From Humibacillus sp. DSM 29435 (GTDB lineage Bacteria > Actinomycetota > Actinomycetes > Actinomycetales > Dermatophilaceae): a DNA stretch of 64,000 nt. How positions within the stretch are numbered: the stretch's first letter is position 1; each line of letters begins with the position of its first letter. Where the stretch lies: positions 1 through 64,000 of the forward strand of contig NZ_MAST01000003.1 in NCBI RefSeq assembly GCF_001758225.1. Direction: 5' to 3'. The notes beneath the pieces are model-generated. The model saw nothing but the letters and a program-made list of their open reading frames with translations, was not told where the DNA came from and ran no database searches. A program made the translations under genes and the position numbers. Shown here piece by piece: positions 51,335 through 62,630 of this stretch.

Positions 51335-53326
51335 TCACCGGCGCCGAAGCGTGAGACGCACCAGCCCGTAGGCCGCGTCGTCGGCCCGAGCCCGCTGGGC
51401 GGCATCCCGCATGCGGGCGTTGACCGTGCCGTCGAGGTCGCCGATCAGCACGAAGCCCAGGTCATCGGCACGAGCCAGGATGCCGCGCACGTCAGACGGG
51501 CTGACCGCTCCGTCGGCTCCGGGCGGGCCGATCGGCACCGTGATGATGAGCAGACCGTGCGAGCGCAGCGCCCAGGCCGCCTGCTCCAGCACGTGGTCGA
51601 CGTCGGCCCCGTCACAGCCGCGCGGGTGGATCCGCACGATCACGTCGAGGGAACCGGTGTCGACGTCGAGGGCAGCGACGCTCGGATGGGCCCCGGTGAA
51701 GTCGATCTCGACCGGTGCGAAGCCGACGGCTCGGGCCCAGCGTGAGAACAGCGACCGAGCGCCCGTCTCGTCGACGATGACGGCGCTGCGTCGCCCGTCG
51801 TCACGCACGCGCACGATCGCGGCCAAGGCGCCCAACGCGGCCCACGACGCCACCCGGTCGAGGGAGCGGGGCAGTCCGAGCGCCCGGGCCAGCCGTTTGA
51901 CGTCGTCGGCCTCCGAGGGCTCCCCCAGCACGTCGGTGGTGAGCACCCAGTCGGGGAGGTCGTCGCGGTCGAGGGCCACGACGGCGCGGCGGGAGGAGAC
52001 CCGGTTCGCGACCCGACGGCGCGCAGCCGCCCACCGCGTGCCCAGCAGCACCGGATCACCAGGAGCGGGTGGGTCGGGGGGGCCGTCGAGCACGAACGTG
52101 TCGACGGACAGCGCCTCGAGGGTGCCCAGGTAGTGCGCCCACGGGCCGGAGAGATCGGGGGTCTTGACCCCTTCGGCGAGACGGTGACGCACCTCGGGCT
52201 CGAGCAGTTGGCGCAACGCCCGAGCCAACGCCTGCTCGTCGCCGGGAGGCACGAGCAGCCCGTTGACCCCGTCGACCACCTGCTGGGTGAAGGGCGCGAC
52301 GGCGCTGGCGAGCACGGGAAGGCCGTGCACGTGGGCGAGCACGACGTTGGAGGTGGTCGTCGCGCTGCGGTAGGGCAGGGCGAGCACGTCGTGGTCGGCC
52401 AGCAGCGCCGCCAGGGCCTCGGACGGCACGTAGCCGTCACGGATCTCGACCCGGCCGGCCAACCCCGGATCACTGGCGAGCTCGCCGATGACCTGACGGC
52501 TGGGCCCCCACAGCTCGCCGGCGATGGTCAAGGTGACGTCGGGCACTGAGCGCATCGCCCGGAGCAGCACGTCGATGCCCTTGTGCTCACGGATCAGGCC
52601 CAGGGCGAGCAGGCGAACCGGCCCCGGCCGGGAGTCGCGCGACACGGGCGCGCCGCCCCGGACGTGCGGCGGCAGGTCGGCCACCGAGATGCGCCGGGCC
52701 CCGAGATCGTGGGCCACCAGGGCCTGCTCGGAGGTGTGCACGAGCACCGAGTCGGCCCGACCGAGCAACGCTGCCATCAACCTCGCGTCACCGGTGCGAG
52801 GCTCGAGCGGCAGCACGGTGTGGCACACGACGATCGACTGCGGCCGGCTCGGCGAGACGCCGGGCCGGGCGGGCGAGCCGGCGTGACTGGTCGACCCCGA
52901 CGAGACCTCAGACCCTGAGGAGCCCGGCAGGGCGCCGGCCGCACGCAGGAGCGCGAGGTGGGCCGGAACGACAGCGGGGAGAGCGTGCACGATGATGACG
53001 GCGTCGGCCCCGCGCAGCCGACGCCCCACCCGCACCCAGGAGTCGGGCCGGGCCCAGCTGAGGGCGCGGATCGTTCGCGGAAAGGGCAGCACCTCGGGGC
53101 TGTCGGTGGGCAGCGCCGCTTCGGCCTGACGGCGCCTCGACGGCTGCAGGTGCGCCCACGACACGAGCGTGACGTCGTGACCCGCGTCGGCCAGGTGGTG
53201 GGCGAGCATTGTGGTGTGCGTGGCCGCGCCGCCCTGGTGCGGGTGCGTCGGACCCACGACGGCGATCTGCAGGGCCGCCGAGCCCGGCGCCTCCAGGGCG
53301 AAGTCGTACGTTCGGGCATCCGTCAT
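51335..53326 (-). CDS. GT4-type glycosyltransferase with extra C-terminal domain
   Basis: 663 residues. The GT-B fold occupies about 18-400: LQIAVVGPTHPHQGGAATHTTMLAHHLADAG, RLLALGLIREHKGIDVLLRAM, VEIRDGYVPSEALAALLADHDVLALPYRSATTTSNVVLAHVHGLPVLAS. An additional domain of about 260 residues follows. It looks alpha/beta (AVIVDETGARSLFSRWARAVG, LDVIVRIHPRGCDGADVDHVLEQAAWALRSHGLLIITVPIG), like a methyltransferase fold whose SAM loop is not recognisable. A TAGAGT -10 lies nine bases before the ATG. It probably builds an envelope glycan with the flippase-like neighbour. Confidence 0.82.
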   Translation of the reverse strand: MTDARTYDFALEAPGSAALQIAVVGPTHPHQGGAATHTTMLAHHLADAGHDVTLVSWAHLQPSRRRQAEAALPTDSPEVLPFPRTIRALSWARPDSWVRVGRRLRGADAVIIVHALPAVVPAHLALLRAAGALPGSSGSEVSSGSTSHAGSPARPGVSPSRPQSIVVCHTVLPLEPRTGDARLMAALLGRADSVLVHTSEQALVAHDLGARRISVADLPPHVRGGAPVSRDSRPGPVRLLALGLIREHKGIDVLLRAMRSVPDVTLTIAGELWGPSRQVIGELASDPGLAGRVEIRDGYVPSEALAALLADHDVLALPYRSATTTSNVVLAHVHGLPVLASAVAPFTQQVVDGVNGLLVPPGDEQALARALRQLLEPEVRHRLAEGVKTPDLSGPWAHYLGTLEALSVDTFVLDGPPDPPAPGDPVLLGTRWAAARRRVANRVSSRRAVVALDRDDLPDWVLTTDVLGEPSEADDVKRLARALGLPRSLDRVASWAALGALAAIVRVRDDGRRSAVIVDETGARSLFSRWARAVGFAPVEIDFTGAHPSVAALDVDTGSLDVIVRIHPRGCDGADVDHVLEQAAWALRSHGLLIITVPIGPPGADGAVSPSDVRGILARADDLGFVLIGDLDGTVNARMRDAAQRARADDAAYGLVRLTLRRR

Positions 53327-53367
53327 GATGGTTCGACTCTAGTTCGCGAAGGTTGCGGAAGCATGCG

Positions 53368-53913
53368 TCAACGCAGGCGGCGCACCGACTCGATCGCGGC
53401 GAAGGGCACCAGGTGGCGGGCCACCACGTTGCCCGCCCGACGCAGCTCGTCAGAGGGGTGCTCGGCGATCTCGAGATGGTCGGCGCCCACCACGTCGATC
53501 GTGCCCACGGTGACCCTCGAGTCGATGTCGGTGAGAGCCACGGTGGCCCGGTCGCGGCTCACCGCCCGCAGCGCCGCACCGAGCGCGAAGCGGCGGGCGA
53601 CGACGGTCGGGGTGACCGCCCCCGGGGCCAGGCCCGTGACCGATCGCAGCGCGGTCAGGGCGACCAGCACCGGCCACTCCGGACGCAACTCGAGCAGCAG
53701 CCAGTCGGGGCCCACGTCGGTGACGACTCCATGGATCACGCCCGATCTCAGTCGGGCGCCGACCAGGGCGCCCTGGTTGGCGAGCAGTCGTGACTGCAGG
53801 TCGAGCGCAGCGCGTTCCCGCCGAGTGCGGTCGGCGACCTCGGCATCGAGCTCGCGCGAGCCCTCCTGCTCGAGCTGGGCCTCCAGGTCGTCGAAAAGCC
53901 GGTCCCAACGCAC
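53368..53913 (-). CDS. conserved hypothetical protein (MRWDRLFDDLEAQLE type)
   Basis: 181 residues. It starts with an amphipathic helix (RWDRLFDDLEAQLEQEGSRELDAEVADRTRRERAAL), followed by a small beta-barrel-like part (GARLRSGVIHGVVTDVGPDWLLLELRPEWPVLVALTALRSVTGL) and a C-terminal alpha/beta stretch. It has no catalytic motif. The GTG at 53913 is preceded by GAGGAGG at ideal spacing, so the longer frame is rejected. It is divergent from the LysM gene. The type is common in actinobacteria, but I know of no function. Confidence 0.75.
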   Translation of the reverse strand: MRWDRLFDDLEAQLEQEGSRELDAEVADRTRRERAALDLQSRLLANQGALVGARLRSGVIHGVVTDVGPDWLLLELRPEWPVLVALTALRSVTGLAPGAVTPTVVARRFALGAALRAVSRDRATVALTDIDSRVTVGTIDVVGADHLEIAEHPSDELRRAGNVVARHLVPFAAIESVRRLR

Positions 53914-54009
53914 CCGAGCCTCCTCGCCGGCCACCCTTGTGGCGCCGCTGCCGACCAAGCATAGCGAAGGACCTCCTTCAGAGGCTAACAAATGTGAACG
54001 TCATTCATC

Positions 54010-54039
54010 TTGACCAAACGTAAGCAAACGACGTTGAAT
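54010..54039 (+). promoter_or_regulatory. promoter of the LysM gene
   Basis: TTGACC (54010-54015) and TTGAAT (54034-54039) are spaced by 18 bases; the -10 ends seven bases before the ATG at 54047, a leaderless layout. A 7-bp inverted repeat, TCATTCA (54001-54007) / TGAATGA (54035-54041), brackets the promoter and could be an operator. Confidence 0.5.
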
Positions 54040-54046
54040 GAACTCT

Positions 54047-55147
54047 ATGACCACCGAGCAGACCTCCATGCCGCTGGGCCGGCCCACGGAACAGCGCAGG
54101 AAAGGGCGTGGCCAACGGCGTACACCATGTCGCCCGGGCGGCGCCCGAGGTCTCGGCCACCCCCACGGTCGGATCCGTCGAGTGCTCCGCGCCGTGAGCG
54201 CGGTCTCAGCCCCCGTCGCGGCCGTCGCAGCGCTTCGGCTGCTCTACGGGGCCGCCCTGCACGCGTGGCCGCCCGGAGGGCTGAGCGGCTCGTCCACCGT
54301 GGACGAGGTCGTGCTCGGCCTGCTCGCGTGGACGGCCGTCGCGCTGTGCGCCTGGTTGGCGCTGGGCGTCACCCTGACAGCCCTGACGACGATCCCCGGT
54401 CGCATCGGTCGGTGGGTCGAGGTGGTGGCCGACCGGGTCACCCCGGCTGTGCTGCGACGGTCCCTGGCGATGCTGCTCGGAGTCTCGGTGAGCACGGTGG
54501 CCCTACCGACCGGCACGGCCTCCGGCGCCGTCTCCAGCCTTGGTGGCACCGGCACCTCAGTCGGCACCTCAGTCGGCACCTCGGTCGGCTGGACGGTCAC
54601 GGATGCCGGGCCGGGCCGGCGCCAGACCAGCCCGCTCGCAGAGCCCTCGCCCGCGTATCGCGCCAGCCGGTCGAGCGCCCAGAACGCGAGCCCCACCGCG
54701 AGCCCCACCGCGAGCGACCGCCGTAGTTCCATCAGTAGTGCCAGCGGTAGCCGCACCACTGGCAGTGCGGCTCCCGGTCCCGGCTTCCGCGTCAGCGACC
54801 AGGAGGGCGACCGACAGACCAACCAGGAGGCCGGCCAACAGCCCGACCATCAGCAGGGTCCGGGTTGGCGGCCCACGGCCCCGGTGCGCACGGCGGGCGA
54901 ACCATCCACCCTGCTCACCCCGGCCCCGCGCACCGCATCAGCACCCGTCGAACAGGTCACCGTCAGGCGCGGCGACAGCCTGTGGTCGATCGTTGCGCGG
55001 CATCTGGGCCCCGGCGCCTCCGACGCCGAAATCGCCCACGAGTGGCCGCGGTGGTTCAACGCCAACGCGGCTCTCATCGGCGATGACCCCGACCTGATCC
55101 TTCCCGGCCAGCAGCTGGTTCCGCCCCTTGCGGGAGCACACCCGTGA
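54047..55147 (+). CDS. membrane-anchored LysM-domain protein
   Basis: 366 residues. The basic N-terminal tail leads to two hydrophobic segments (about 45-70 and 85-115), then a third weaker one, followed by a long Thr/Ser/Pro/Gln-rich stretch and a C-terminal LysM motif (VTVRRGDSLWSIVARHLG...LILPGQQLVPPL). LysM binds N-acetylglucosamine-containing peptidoglycan. The ATG at 54047 fits the leaderless promoter better than the one nine bases upstream, which overlaps the -10. It is coupled by GTGA to the Rv3235-type gene, the usual context upstream of secA. Confidence 0.82.
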   Translation: MTTEQTSMPLGRPTEQRRKGRGQRRTPCRPGGARGLGHPHGRIRRVLRAVSAVSAPVAAVAALRLLYGAALHAWPPGGLSGSSTVDEVVLGLLAWTAVALCAWLALGVTLTALTTIPGRIGRWVEVVADRVTPAVLRRSLAMLLGVSVSTVALPTGTASGAVSSLGGTGTSVGTSVGTSVGWTVTDAGPGRRQTSPLAEPSPAYRASRSSAQNASPTASPTASDRRSSISSASGSRTTGSAAPGPGFRVSDQEGDRQTNQEAGQQPDHQQGPGWRPTAPVRTAGEPSTLLTPAPRTASAPVEQVTVRRGDSLWSIVARHLGPGASDAEIAHEWPRWFNANAALIGDDPDLILPGQQLVPPLAGAHP

Positions 55148-55668
55148 GCGGCGAGCCCGGAGCCTACCCGGGCCCCCGCAGCTTCGCGGTGCGCCCGATC
55201 CCCGAGAACGCACCGCGGATCATCAGCGCCGACGAGGCCTGGGCCGCGCCGGCCCCCTGGGCGCAGTCGGCTCTCGCGCTCGACTTTCGCCACCAGCACG
55301 ACGACGACGACTTCGGGCCCCAGCCGACGGGCACGAGCGCACTACCTGACCCGCACCCGCTCGTCTCGCAGCTCGCCCAGGCCGTCATGGAGGTGGTCTC
55401 TGGCCAACGCCCTCCGGCGCAGCTGATCCGCCACCTGGCCCCGACCGTCTACAGCGTCCTCGCCCGTCGGGCGCTCGTCGCGGCTCGCCGCCAGCAGCCG
55501 GGCGCCCGCCGAGCGGCCGTGGTGCGCCGTGTGCGGCTCTGTCAGCCGACCGACGGGGTCGTCGAGGCGTGCGCCGTCGTCGTGGCCCATGGCCGGGTGC
55601 GGGCCATGGCGATGCGCCTGGAAGGCATCGACGGCCGCTGGGTCGTCACGGCCGTCACCATCGGCTAG
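55144..55668 (+). CDS. Rv3235-family protein
   Basis: 174 residues. The N-terminal third is disordered and acidic. The C-terminal domain (about 70-174) contains PLVSQLAQAVMEVVSGQRPPAQLIRHLAPTVYSVLARRALVAARR and VRRVRLCQPTDGVVEACAVVVAHGRVRAMAMRLEGIDGRWVVTAVTIG, characteristic of the actinobacterial Rv3235 family. Function unknown. It starts at GTG 55144, overlapping the LysM stop by four bases, and converges on secA. Confidence 0.85.
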   Translation: MSGEPGAYPGPRSFAVRPIPENAPRIISADEAWAAPAPWAQSALALDFRHQHDDDDFGPQPTGTSALPDPHPLVSQLAQAVMEVVSGQRPPAQLIRHLAPTVYSVLARRALVAARRQQPGARRAAVVRRVRLCQPTDGVVEACAVVVAHGRVRAMAMRLEGIDGRWVVTAVTIG

Positions 55669-55711
55669 GTCGGCCAAGGAGACCGGGTCGGCGGGTGTCG
55701 CGACCTGACGG

Positions 55712-55747
55712 CGGATGCCGCCCTCCCCTGAGGGAGGGCGGCATCCG
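55712..55747. terminator. bidirectional terminator between the Rv3235-type gene and secA
   Basis: A 16-bp perfect stem, CGGATGCCGCCCTCCC (55712-55727) with 55732-55747, and a 4-nt CTGA loop. It lies in the 106-bp gap between convergent genes. Confidence 0.85.
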
Positions 55748-55774
55748 TTCGCGTGCGCTCGTGTTGCCAGCCGG

Positions 55775-58630
<2,856 letters not shown>

Positions 58631-58739
58631 CTGTGATTTCTCCCGACTGGAACGTTCGATCCCCGACGTGGGCGGGTGGCATCGCCCGCGGGTCGCCTGG
58701 TGTGGGCCCGATGTAGGCACGAGGTGGCCTGACCCGCCT

Positions 58740-58770
58740 AGGTTAGCCGCCCGTGCGGCTCCCCCACCAA
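58740..58770 (-). promoter_or_regulatory. possible secA promoter
   Basis: On the minus strand, TTGGTG (58770-58765) and TAACCT (58745-58740) are spaced by 19 bases, about 110 bases upstream of the secA start. The spacing is longer than ideal, so the assignment is tentative. Apart from this, the 176-bp gap between secA and the next gene holds no supported feature. Confidence 0.3.
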
Positions 58771-58806
58771 CGTGCCGGGATGCCGTCGGGTTCCTTACGG
58801 TTCACC

Positions 58807-60024
58807 TCAGCCGACTCGACCGACCTCGACCGACCCGAGGCCGAGCCAGCGGGCCATCGACTCGAGGTTGCGGCCCAGCGCATCACGGGCATCGGCGGAC
58901 GCAGCGCGGGCACCCCCCTCCCAGGTGACCTGGTGGCAGCGCAGCACGCCGGCGGCCCGGTCGGCCTTGAGGTCGCAGCGGGCCACGAGGCGGTCACCGA
59001 AAAGGAAGGGCAGGACGTAGTAGCCGTGCACCCGACGGTGGGCCGGGGTGTAGATCTCGAGGCGGTAGTGGAAGTCCCAGAGGGCGAGGATGCGCTCGCG
59101 TTGCCAGACGAGTGAGTCGAACGGGCTGAGCAGGGCCTCCGCGTGCACCGCGCGGGGCACGCGGGCGGCGGCGTGCAGCCACGCGGGCTGCCAACCCGGC
59201 ACCGTGACGGGAACCAGCTCCCCCTGCCCGACGAGCGTCTCGACAGCGGTGCGGGTGCGGGCCCGCGGCATCCGGAAGTAGTCGGCCAGGCACCGTTCGG
59301 TACCGACCCCGTGAGAACGGGCCGCGATGCGCACGAGCTCGACGTCGCGGGCGGCATCGGCCGCAGCCCCCGGCCGGTTCGACCATGACTCACGCAGCCC
59401 GGGGGGCGCCGTCACCTCGAGCGCGGCGTAACGGCGCTCGAAGGAGGCGGTGCGACCGACAGAGCTGATGCGCCCGGCCCAGAAGAGGTACTCGAGAGCC
59501 TGCTTGACCTCCGACCAGTTCCAGCCCCAGTGGCCGCTCTCGCGGGGCCGGTCGTGCGACAGGGCCCGCTCGCACTCTCGAGAGGTGAGTGGGCCCCGCC
59601 GCTCGACCTCGGCCTGTACCGCATCGACCCAGTCGGGCCGTTCGGCGAGGATGCGACGCATGCCACCCCACGCCTGGTCGGCGGCGGCACCCCGCATGCG
59701 GAAGTCGAGCAGTGGCCAGGTGCCGGGCGGGATGAGGCTGGCCTCGTGGGCCCAGTACTCCACGAGTCGACGCGGGGCCCGGTCACGCGCGCGGTCGAGC
59801 AGGGCGGTGTCATACGGCCCGAGGCGGGAGAAGAAGGGGAGGTAGTGGCTGCGCGTCAGCACGTTGACGCTGTCGATCTGCACCACCCCCACCCGGTCGA
59901 CGACCCGCTGCAGGTGGCGGGTGGTCGCCTCGAAGGGCGCCGGTCGGGCATCGAGCAGGCCCTGAGCCGCGATCGCGACGCGGCGAGCCTGCGGGATCGA
60001 GAGCCGGCGGGTCGCCACGCTCAA
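58807..60024 (-). CDS. YcaQ/AlkZ-type winged-helix DNA glycosylase
   Basis: 405 residues. The HTH_42 family motif is present: VVQIDSVNVLTRSHYLPFFSRLG, with QID matching the catalytic QxD of YcaQ/AlkZ enzymes that unhook DNA interstrand crosslinks. Three winged-helix modules are expected; RRLVEYWAHEASLIP, EVKQALEYLFWAGRI, LLSPFDSLVWQRERILALWDFHYRLEIY and HGYYVLPFLFGDRLVARCDLKAD are typical later segments. It should remove bulky or crosslinked alkyl adducts. With the AlkA-like gene, the window holds two alkylation-repair glycosylases. Confidence 0.87.
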   Translation of the reverse strand: MSVATRRLSIPQARRVAIAAQGLLDARPAPFEATTRHLQRVVDRVGVVQIDSVNVLTRSHYLPFFSRLGPYDTALLDRARDRAPRRLVEYWAHEASLIPPGTWPLLDFRMRGAAADQAWGGMRRILAERPDWVDAVQAEVERRGPLTSRECERALSHDRPRESGHWGWNWSEVKQALEYLFWAGRISSVGRTASFERRYAALEVTAPPGLRESWSNRPGAAADAARDVELVRIAARSHGVGTERCLADYFRMPRARTRTAVETLVGQGELVPVTVPGWQPAWLHAAARVPRAVHAEALLSPFDSLVWQRERILALWDFHYRLEIYTPAHRRVHGYYVLPFLFGDRLVARCDLKADRAAGVLRCHQVTWEGGARAASADARDALGRNLESMARWLGLGSVEVGRVG

Positions 60025-60062
60025 GGAGACCAGCTCATGCGCACCGGCTCATGACGACCCGC

Positions 60063-60758
60063 TCATTCGCCCGGGTCGATGAGCCGCTGCCGCACGGCGT
60101 ACATCGCGGCCTCCATGCGGGAGTGCATCTGCAGCTTGTCGAGGATGTTCCGGATGTGGTTGCGTACCGTGTTCTCACTGATGAACAGCTCGGCCGCAAT
60201 CTCGCGGTTGAGCCGGCCGCGCGCCACGCGGCGCAGAATCTCCAGCTCGCGCTCGGTGAGCCGGGGCAGCTCGATGCCGGCAGCGGGCGCGGCGGCGGCG
60301 GCGATCGCCTGGGCGCTCATCTGCGCGAACTCCGTGAGCAGCTTGGAGGCCATCAGCGGCGACACCAACGACTGGCCGTTGTGCAGGCTGCGGATGGCGA
60401 CCGCCACCTCCTCGGGAGGCACGTCCTTGAGCAGGTAGCCGTTGGCCCCGGCCCGAACAGCCTCGAACAGGTTCTCCTCGTCGTCGGAGCTCGTGAGCAT
60501 GAGGATCCGCGCCGACGGCACCCGTTGCTTGATGACCCGGCAGGCCTCGATGCCACCGCGTTTCGGCATGCCGACGTCCATCACGATGACATCGGGCAGG
60601 GTCTCCTCTGCCTGGGCGACCGCCTCGATGCCGTCGGCCGCCTCACCGACGATATCGATACCGTCCTCGGTGCCGAGCACCGTCTGCAGGCCGCGCCGGT
60701 AGAGCGCGTGGTCGTCGACGATGAGGACACGGATCAGCTCGGGAGGGGGCGGGCTCAC
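60063..60758 (-). CDS. NarL/LuxR-family response regulator (orphan)
   Basis: 231 residues. The receiver domain (about 8-125) has Asp15/Asp16, the phospho-acceptor Asp61 in VIVMDVGMPKRGG, TSSDDEE and the conserved Lys in YLLKDVPPEE. An alanine-rich linker leads to the LuxR HTH (about 162-225: LTERELEILRRVARGRLNREIAAELFISENTVRNHIRNILDKL). The GTG at 60758 begins the conserved protein; the longer frame is arginine-rich and rejected. No histidine kinase is adjacent. It lies 155 bases downstream of hpf. Confidence 0.87.
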   Translation of the reverse strand: MSPPPPELIRVLIVDDHALYRRGLQTVLGTEDGIDIVGEAADGIEAVAQAEETLPDVIVMDVGMPKRGGIEACRVIKQRVPSARILMLTSSDDEENLFEAVRAGANGYLLKDVPPEEVAVAIRSLHNGQSLVSPLMASKLLTEFAQMSAQAIAAAAAPAAGIELPRLTERELEILRRVARGRLNREIAAELFISENTVRNHIRNILDKLQMHSRMEAAMYAVRQRLIDPGE

Positions 60759-60913
60759 GGGGCCATCCTCGCAAAGATCACCGACGGTGGTGGCCGACGC
60801 AGCTCGAGTGGTCGGGTCGGCGGGGTGGAAGGTGCTCGGCCGAACGCCGGCCCGCCCCCCGAGCGACCCCGAAGGAGTCGCCACGAGGGGCGGGCACAGC
60901 CAGTGGTTCGGCC

Positions 60914-61555
60914 TCAGCCGGTGGCGGCCTCGAGGTCGGAGGCGACCGACGTCTCCAGGTGGAGCACGCCATAGCTCCACCCCCGTCGCCGGTAGACCAC
61001 ACTCGGGCGGTCGGTATCGGAGTCGTGGAACAGGAAGAAGTCGTGTCCGACGAGCTCCATCTGGTTGAGGGCGTCCTCGAGAGTCATCGGCGCTGCGGTG
61101 TGCACCTTCTCGCGCACCTCGATGGGCGAGTTGCCTACCGCGCCGAAGCGGTCGAGGTCATCGGTGGGCTCGTTCACCGAAGCCGGCTCGGCGCCGTCGC
61201 GAGGCAGCTCGGTACGCGCGGTCGCCTGCGCCACCGACTCGGGGACGCGTCGGCCCGTGCGGCTCACCTGCCTCTTGCTGTGAAGTCGTCGGAGGCGGTC
61301 CATGAGCTTGTCGACGGCGGCGTCGAGGGCGGCGAACTTGTCACCCTGGCTGGCCTCGGCCCGGATCACCGGGCCCTTGGCGTAGCAGGTGATCTCCACC
61401 TTCTCCGAGTCTCTGGCCACCTTCTCGTGGGTGACGACGACGTCGATGCGGTGCACCTTGGGCGCGAGGGCCGACACCTTGGCCAGCCTCTCTTCGAGCT
61501 GCTCACGAAACTCATCGGGGATCTGGACGTGGCGTCCAGTGACGACGATCTCCAC
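60914..61555 (-). CDS. hpf: long-form ribosome hibernation promoting factor
   Basis: 213 residues. The N-terminal HPF/YfiA domain (1-105: VEIVVTGRHVQIPDEFREQLEERLAKV, DVVVTHEKVARDSEKVEITCYAKGPVIRAEASQGDKFAALDAAVDKLMDRLRR) and the C-terminal dimerisation domain (about 148-205: PIEVREKVHTAAPMTLEDALNQMELVGHDFFLFHDSDTDRPSVVYRRRGWSYGVLHL) define the long form that makes 100S ribosome dimers in stationary phase. The start is GTG 61555 with AAGGAGG, clearly better than the ORF start at 61690. Confidence 0.93.
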   Translation of the reverse strand: MEIVVTGRHVQIPDEFREQLEERLAKVSALAPKVHRIDVVVTHEKVARDSEKVEITCYAKGPVIRAEASQGDKFAALDAAVDKLMDRLRRLHSKRQVSRTGRRVPESVAQATARTELPRDGAEPASVNEPTDDLDRFGAVGNSPIEVREKVHTAAPMTLEDALNQMELVGHDFFLFHDSDTDRPSVVYRRRGWSYGVLHLETSVASDLEAATG

Positions 61556-61774
61556 AGTTCCTCCTTGATCGCACGGACTGAGATGCTCTGGGCTCTCGGC
61601 AGAACCCGTTGTCGCCTCGGCTCCACCTCCTCTGCGGTCACTCACCGGCCCGGTGCGAGACGGTGCGCTCGGGGAGCGCCGCTCGACCACTGTGGCCCAT
61701 GGGGATGACTCGACCCTACTTCGCCCCGTGTGCCGACGGAAGCAAGGGGTCCCGGTCGGAGCGCCTCACCGGCA
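61556..61774 (-). promoter_or_regulatory. hpf upstream region; no gene seen
   Basis: This 219-bp gap between comF and hpf holds no supported coding frame. It contains the hpf ribosome-binding site (AAGGAGG just before the GTG) and must contain the hpf promoter if hpf is not read from comF. A TAGGGT hexamer on the minus strand is a possible -10, without a convincing -35. Confidence 0.35.
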
Positions 61775-62533
61775 TCAAGGCGGCGGTCGCCCACTGCCGG
61801 GCCCGAACCGGCGGGGCGTGGCCGCGATGACCGCGGCCTCGACATCGCTCGCTCCGGCCTCGAGCAGGGCCCGCGCGGCCTCCGACAGGGTGGCTCCGGT
61901 GGTCACGACATCGTCGACGACGACGCAGCGGCGGCCCTCGACGCAGCCGAGCCAGCGGGCCCCCACGCCCATGGCCCCGGAGAGGTTCTCGCGCCGCCGC
62001 TCGGTACCCAACCGCGACTGGTCGACGACGACCCGTTGGTGGGTGAGCGCTGGCACGAGCCGCAGAGCGCCTGTGGTCGCTGGTGCCGGCTCGGTCAGCG
62101 CCTGCGCCAGCAGCCCCATGAGGGGCGCGTCGCCGCGCCGCCGCACCGACGCGCGCGAGGAGGGCACCGGCACGAGCAGCCACGGCCGGGCCCCCGGCGC
62201 GGAGCCGGACGTCGGTCTGTCGCCTGACCCATCCGTCGCCCGGTGGATCGACTGAGCGAGCAGCGGCGCGAGCAGCCTGCTCAGGTCGCGCCTGCCGTCG
62301 TCCTTCCAGGCGGTGACGACCGAGTCGAGGGGCGCCGCGTACGCACCCCACGCCCAGACCGGTAGCGTCCGCCACGTCGACACGCCGACCGGAACCTCGA
62401 CCCGGGCAGGCCTGGCCAGCCGCCGCAGGGCCCGGTCGCACCGGGTGCACCACCGGGTGCCCGGGTGGCGGCAGGCGGCGCACTCGAGGGGCACGACGAG
62501 GTCGAACAGGGCTCGGAGGTCGAAACGCGACAT
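61775..62533 (-). CDS. comF: ComF-family phosphoribosyltransferase-like protein
   Basis: About 252 residues. The N-terminal zinc finger uses LECAACRHPGTRWCTRC, followed by WGAYAAPLDSVVTAWKDDGRRDLSRLLAPLL and the PRPP-binding loop VVVDDVVTTGATLSEAARALLEAG. ComF proteins act in DNA uptake in competent bacteria, but many hosts are not known to be competent and the exact role is unclear. ATGs at 62533 and 62542 are both possible. It lies between lpqB and hpf, the standard actinobacterial order. Confidence 0.88.
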   Translation of the reverse strand: MSRFDLRALFDLVVPLECAACRHPGTRWCTRCDRALRRLARPARVEVPVGVSTWRTLPVWAWGAYAAPLDSVVTAWKDDGRRDLSRLLAPLLAQSIHRATDGSGDRPTSGSAPGARPWLLVPVPSSRASVRRRGDAPLMGLLAQALTEPAPATTGALRLVPALTHQRVVVDQSRLGTERRRENLSGAMGVGARWLGCVEGRRCVVVDDVVTTGATLSEAARALLEAGASDVEAAVIAATPRRFGPGSGRPPP

Positions 62534-62630
62534 GAGCACCATCCCACCCGCTCGGCGCTCCTCCGAGGGCCGACCGGAGCACTGTGGTGCACGGACCGCC
62601 GACGCGGGCAGGGGTGTGGACGAGCGGTCG

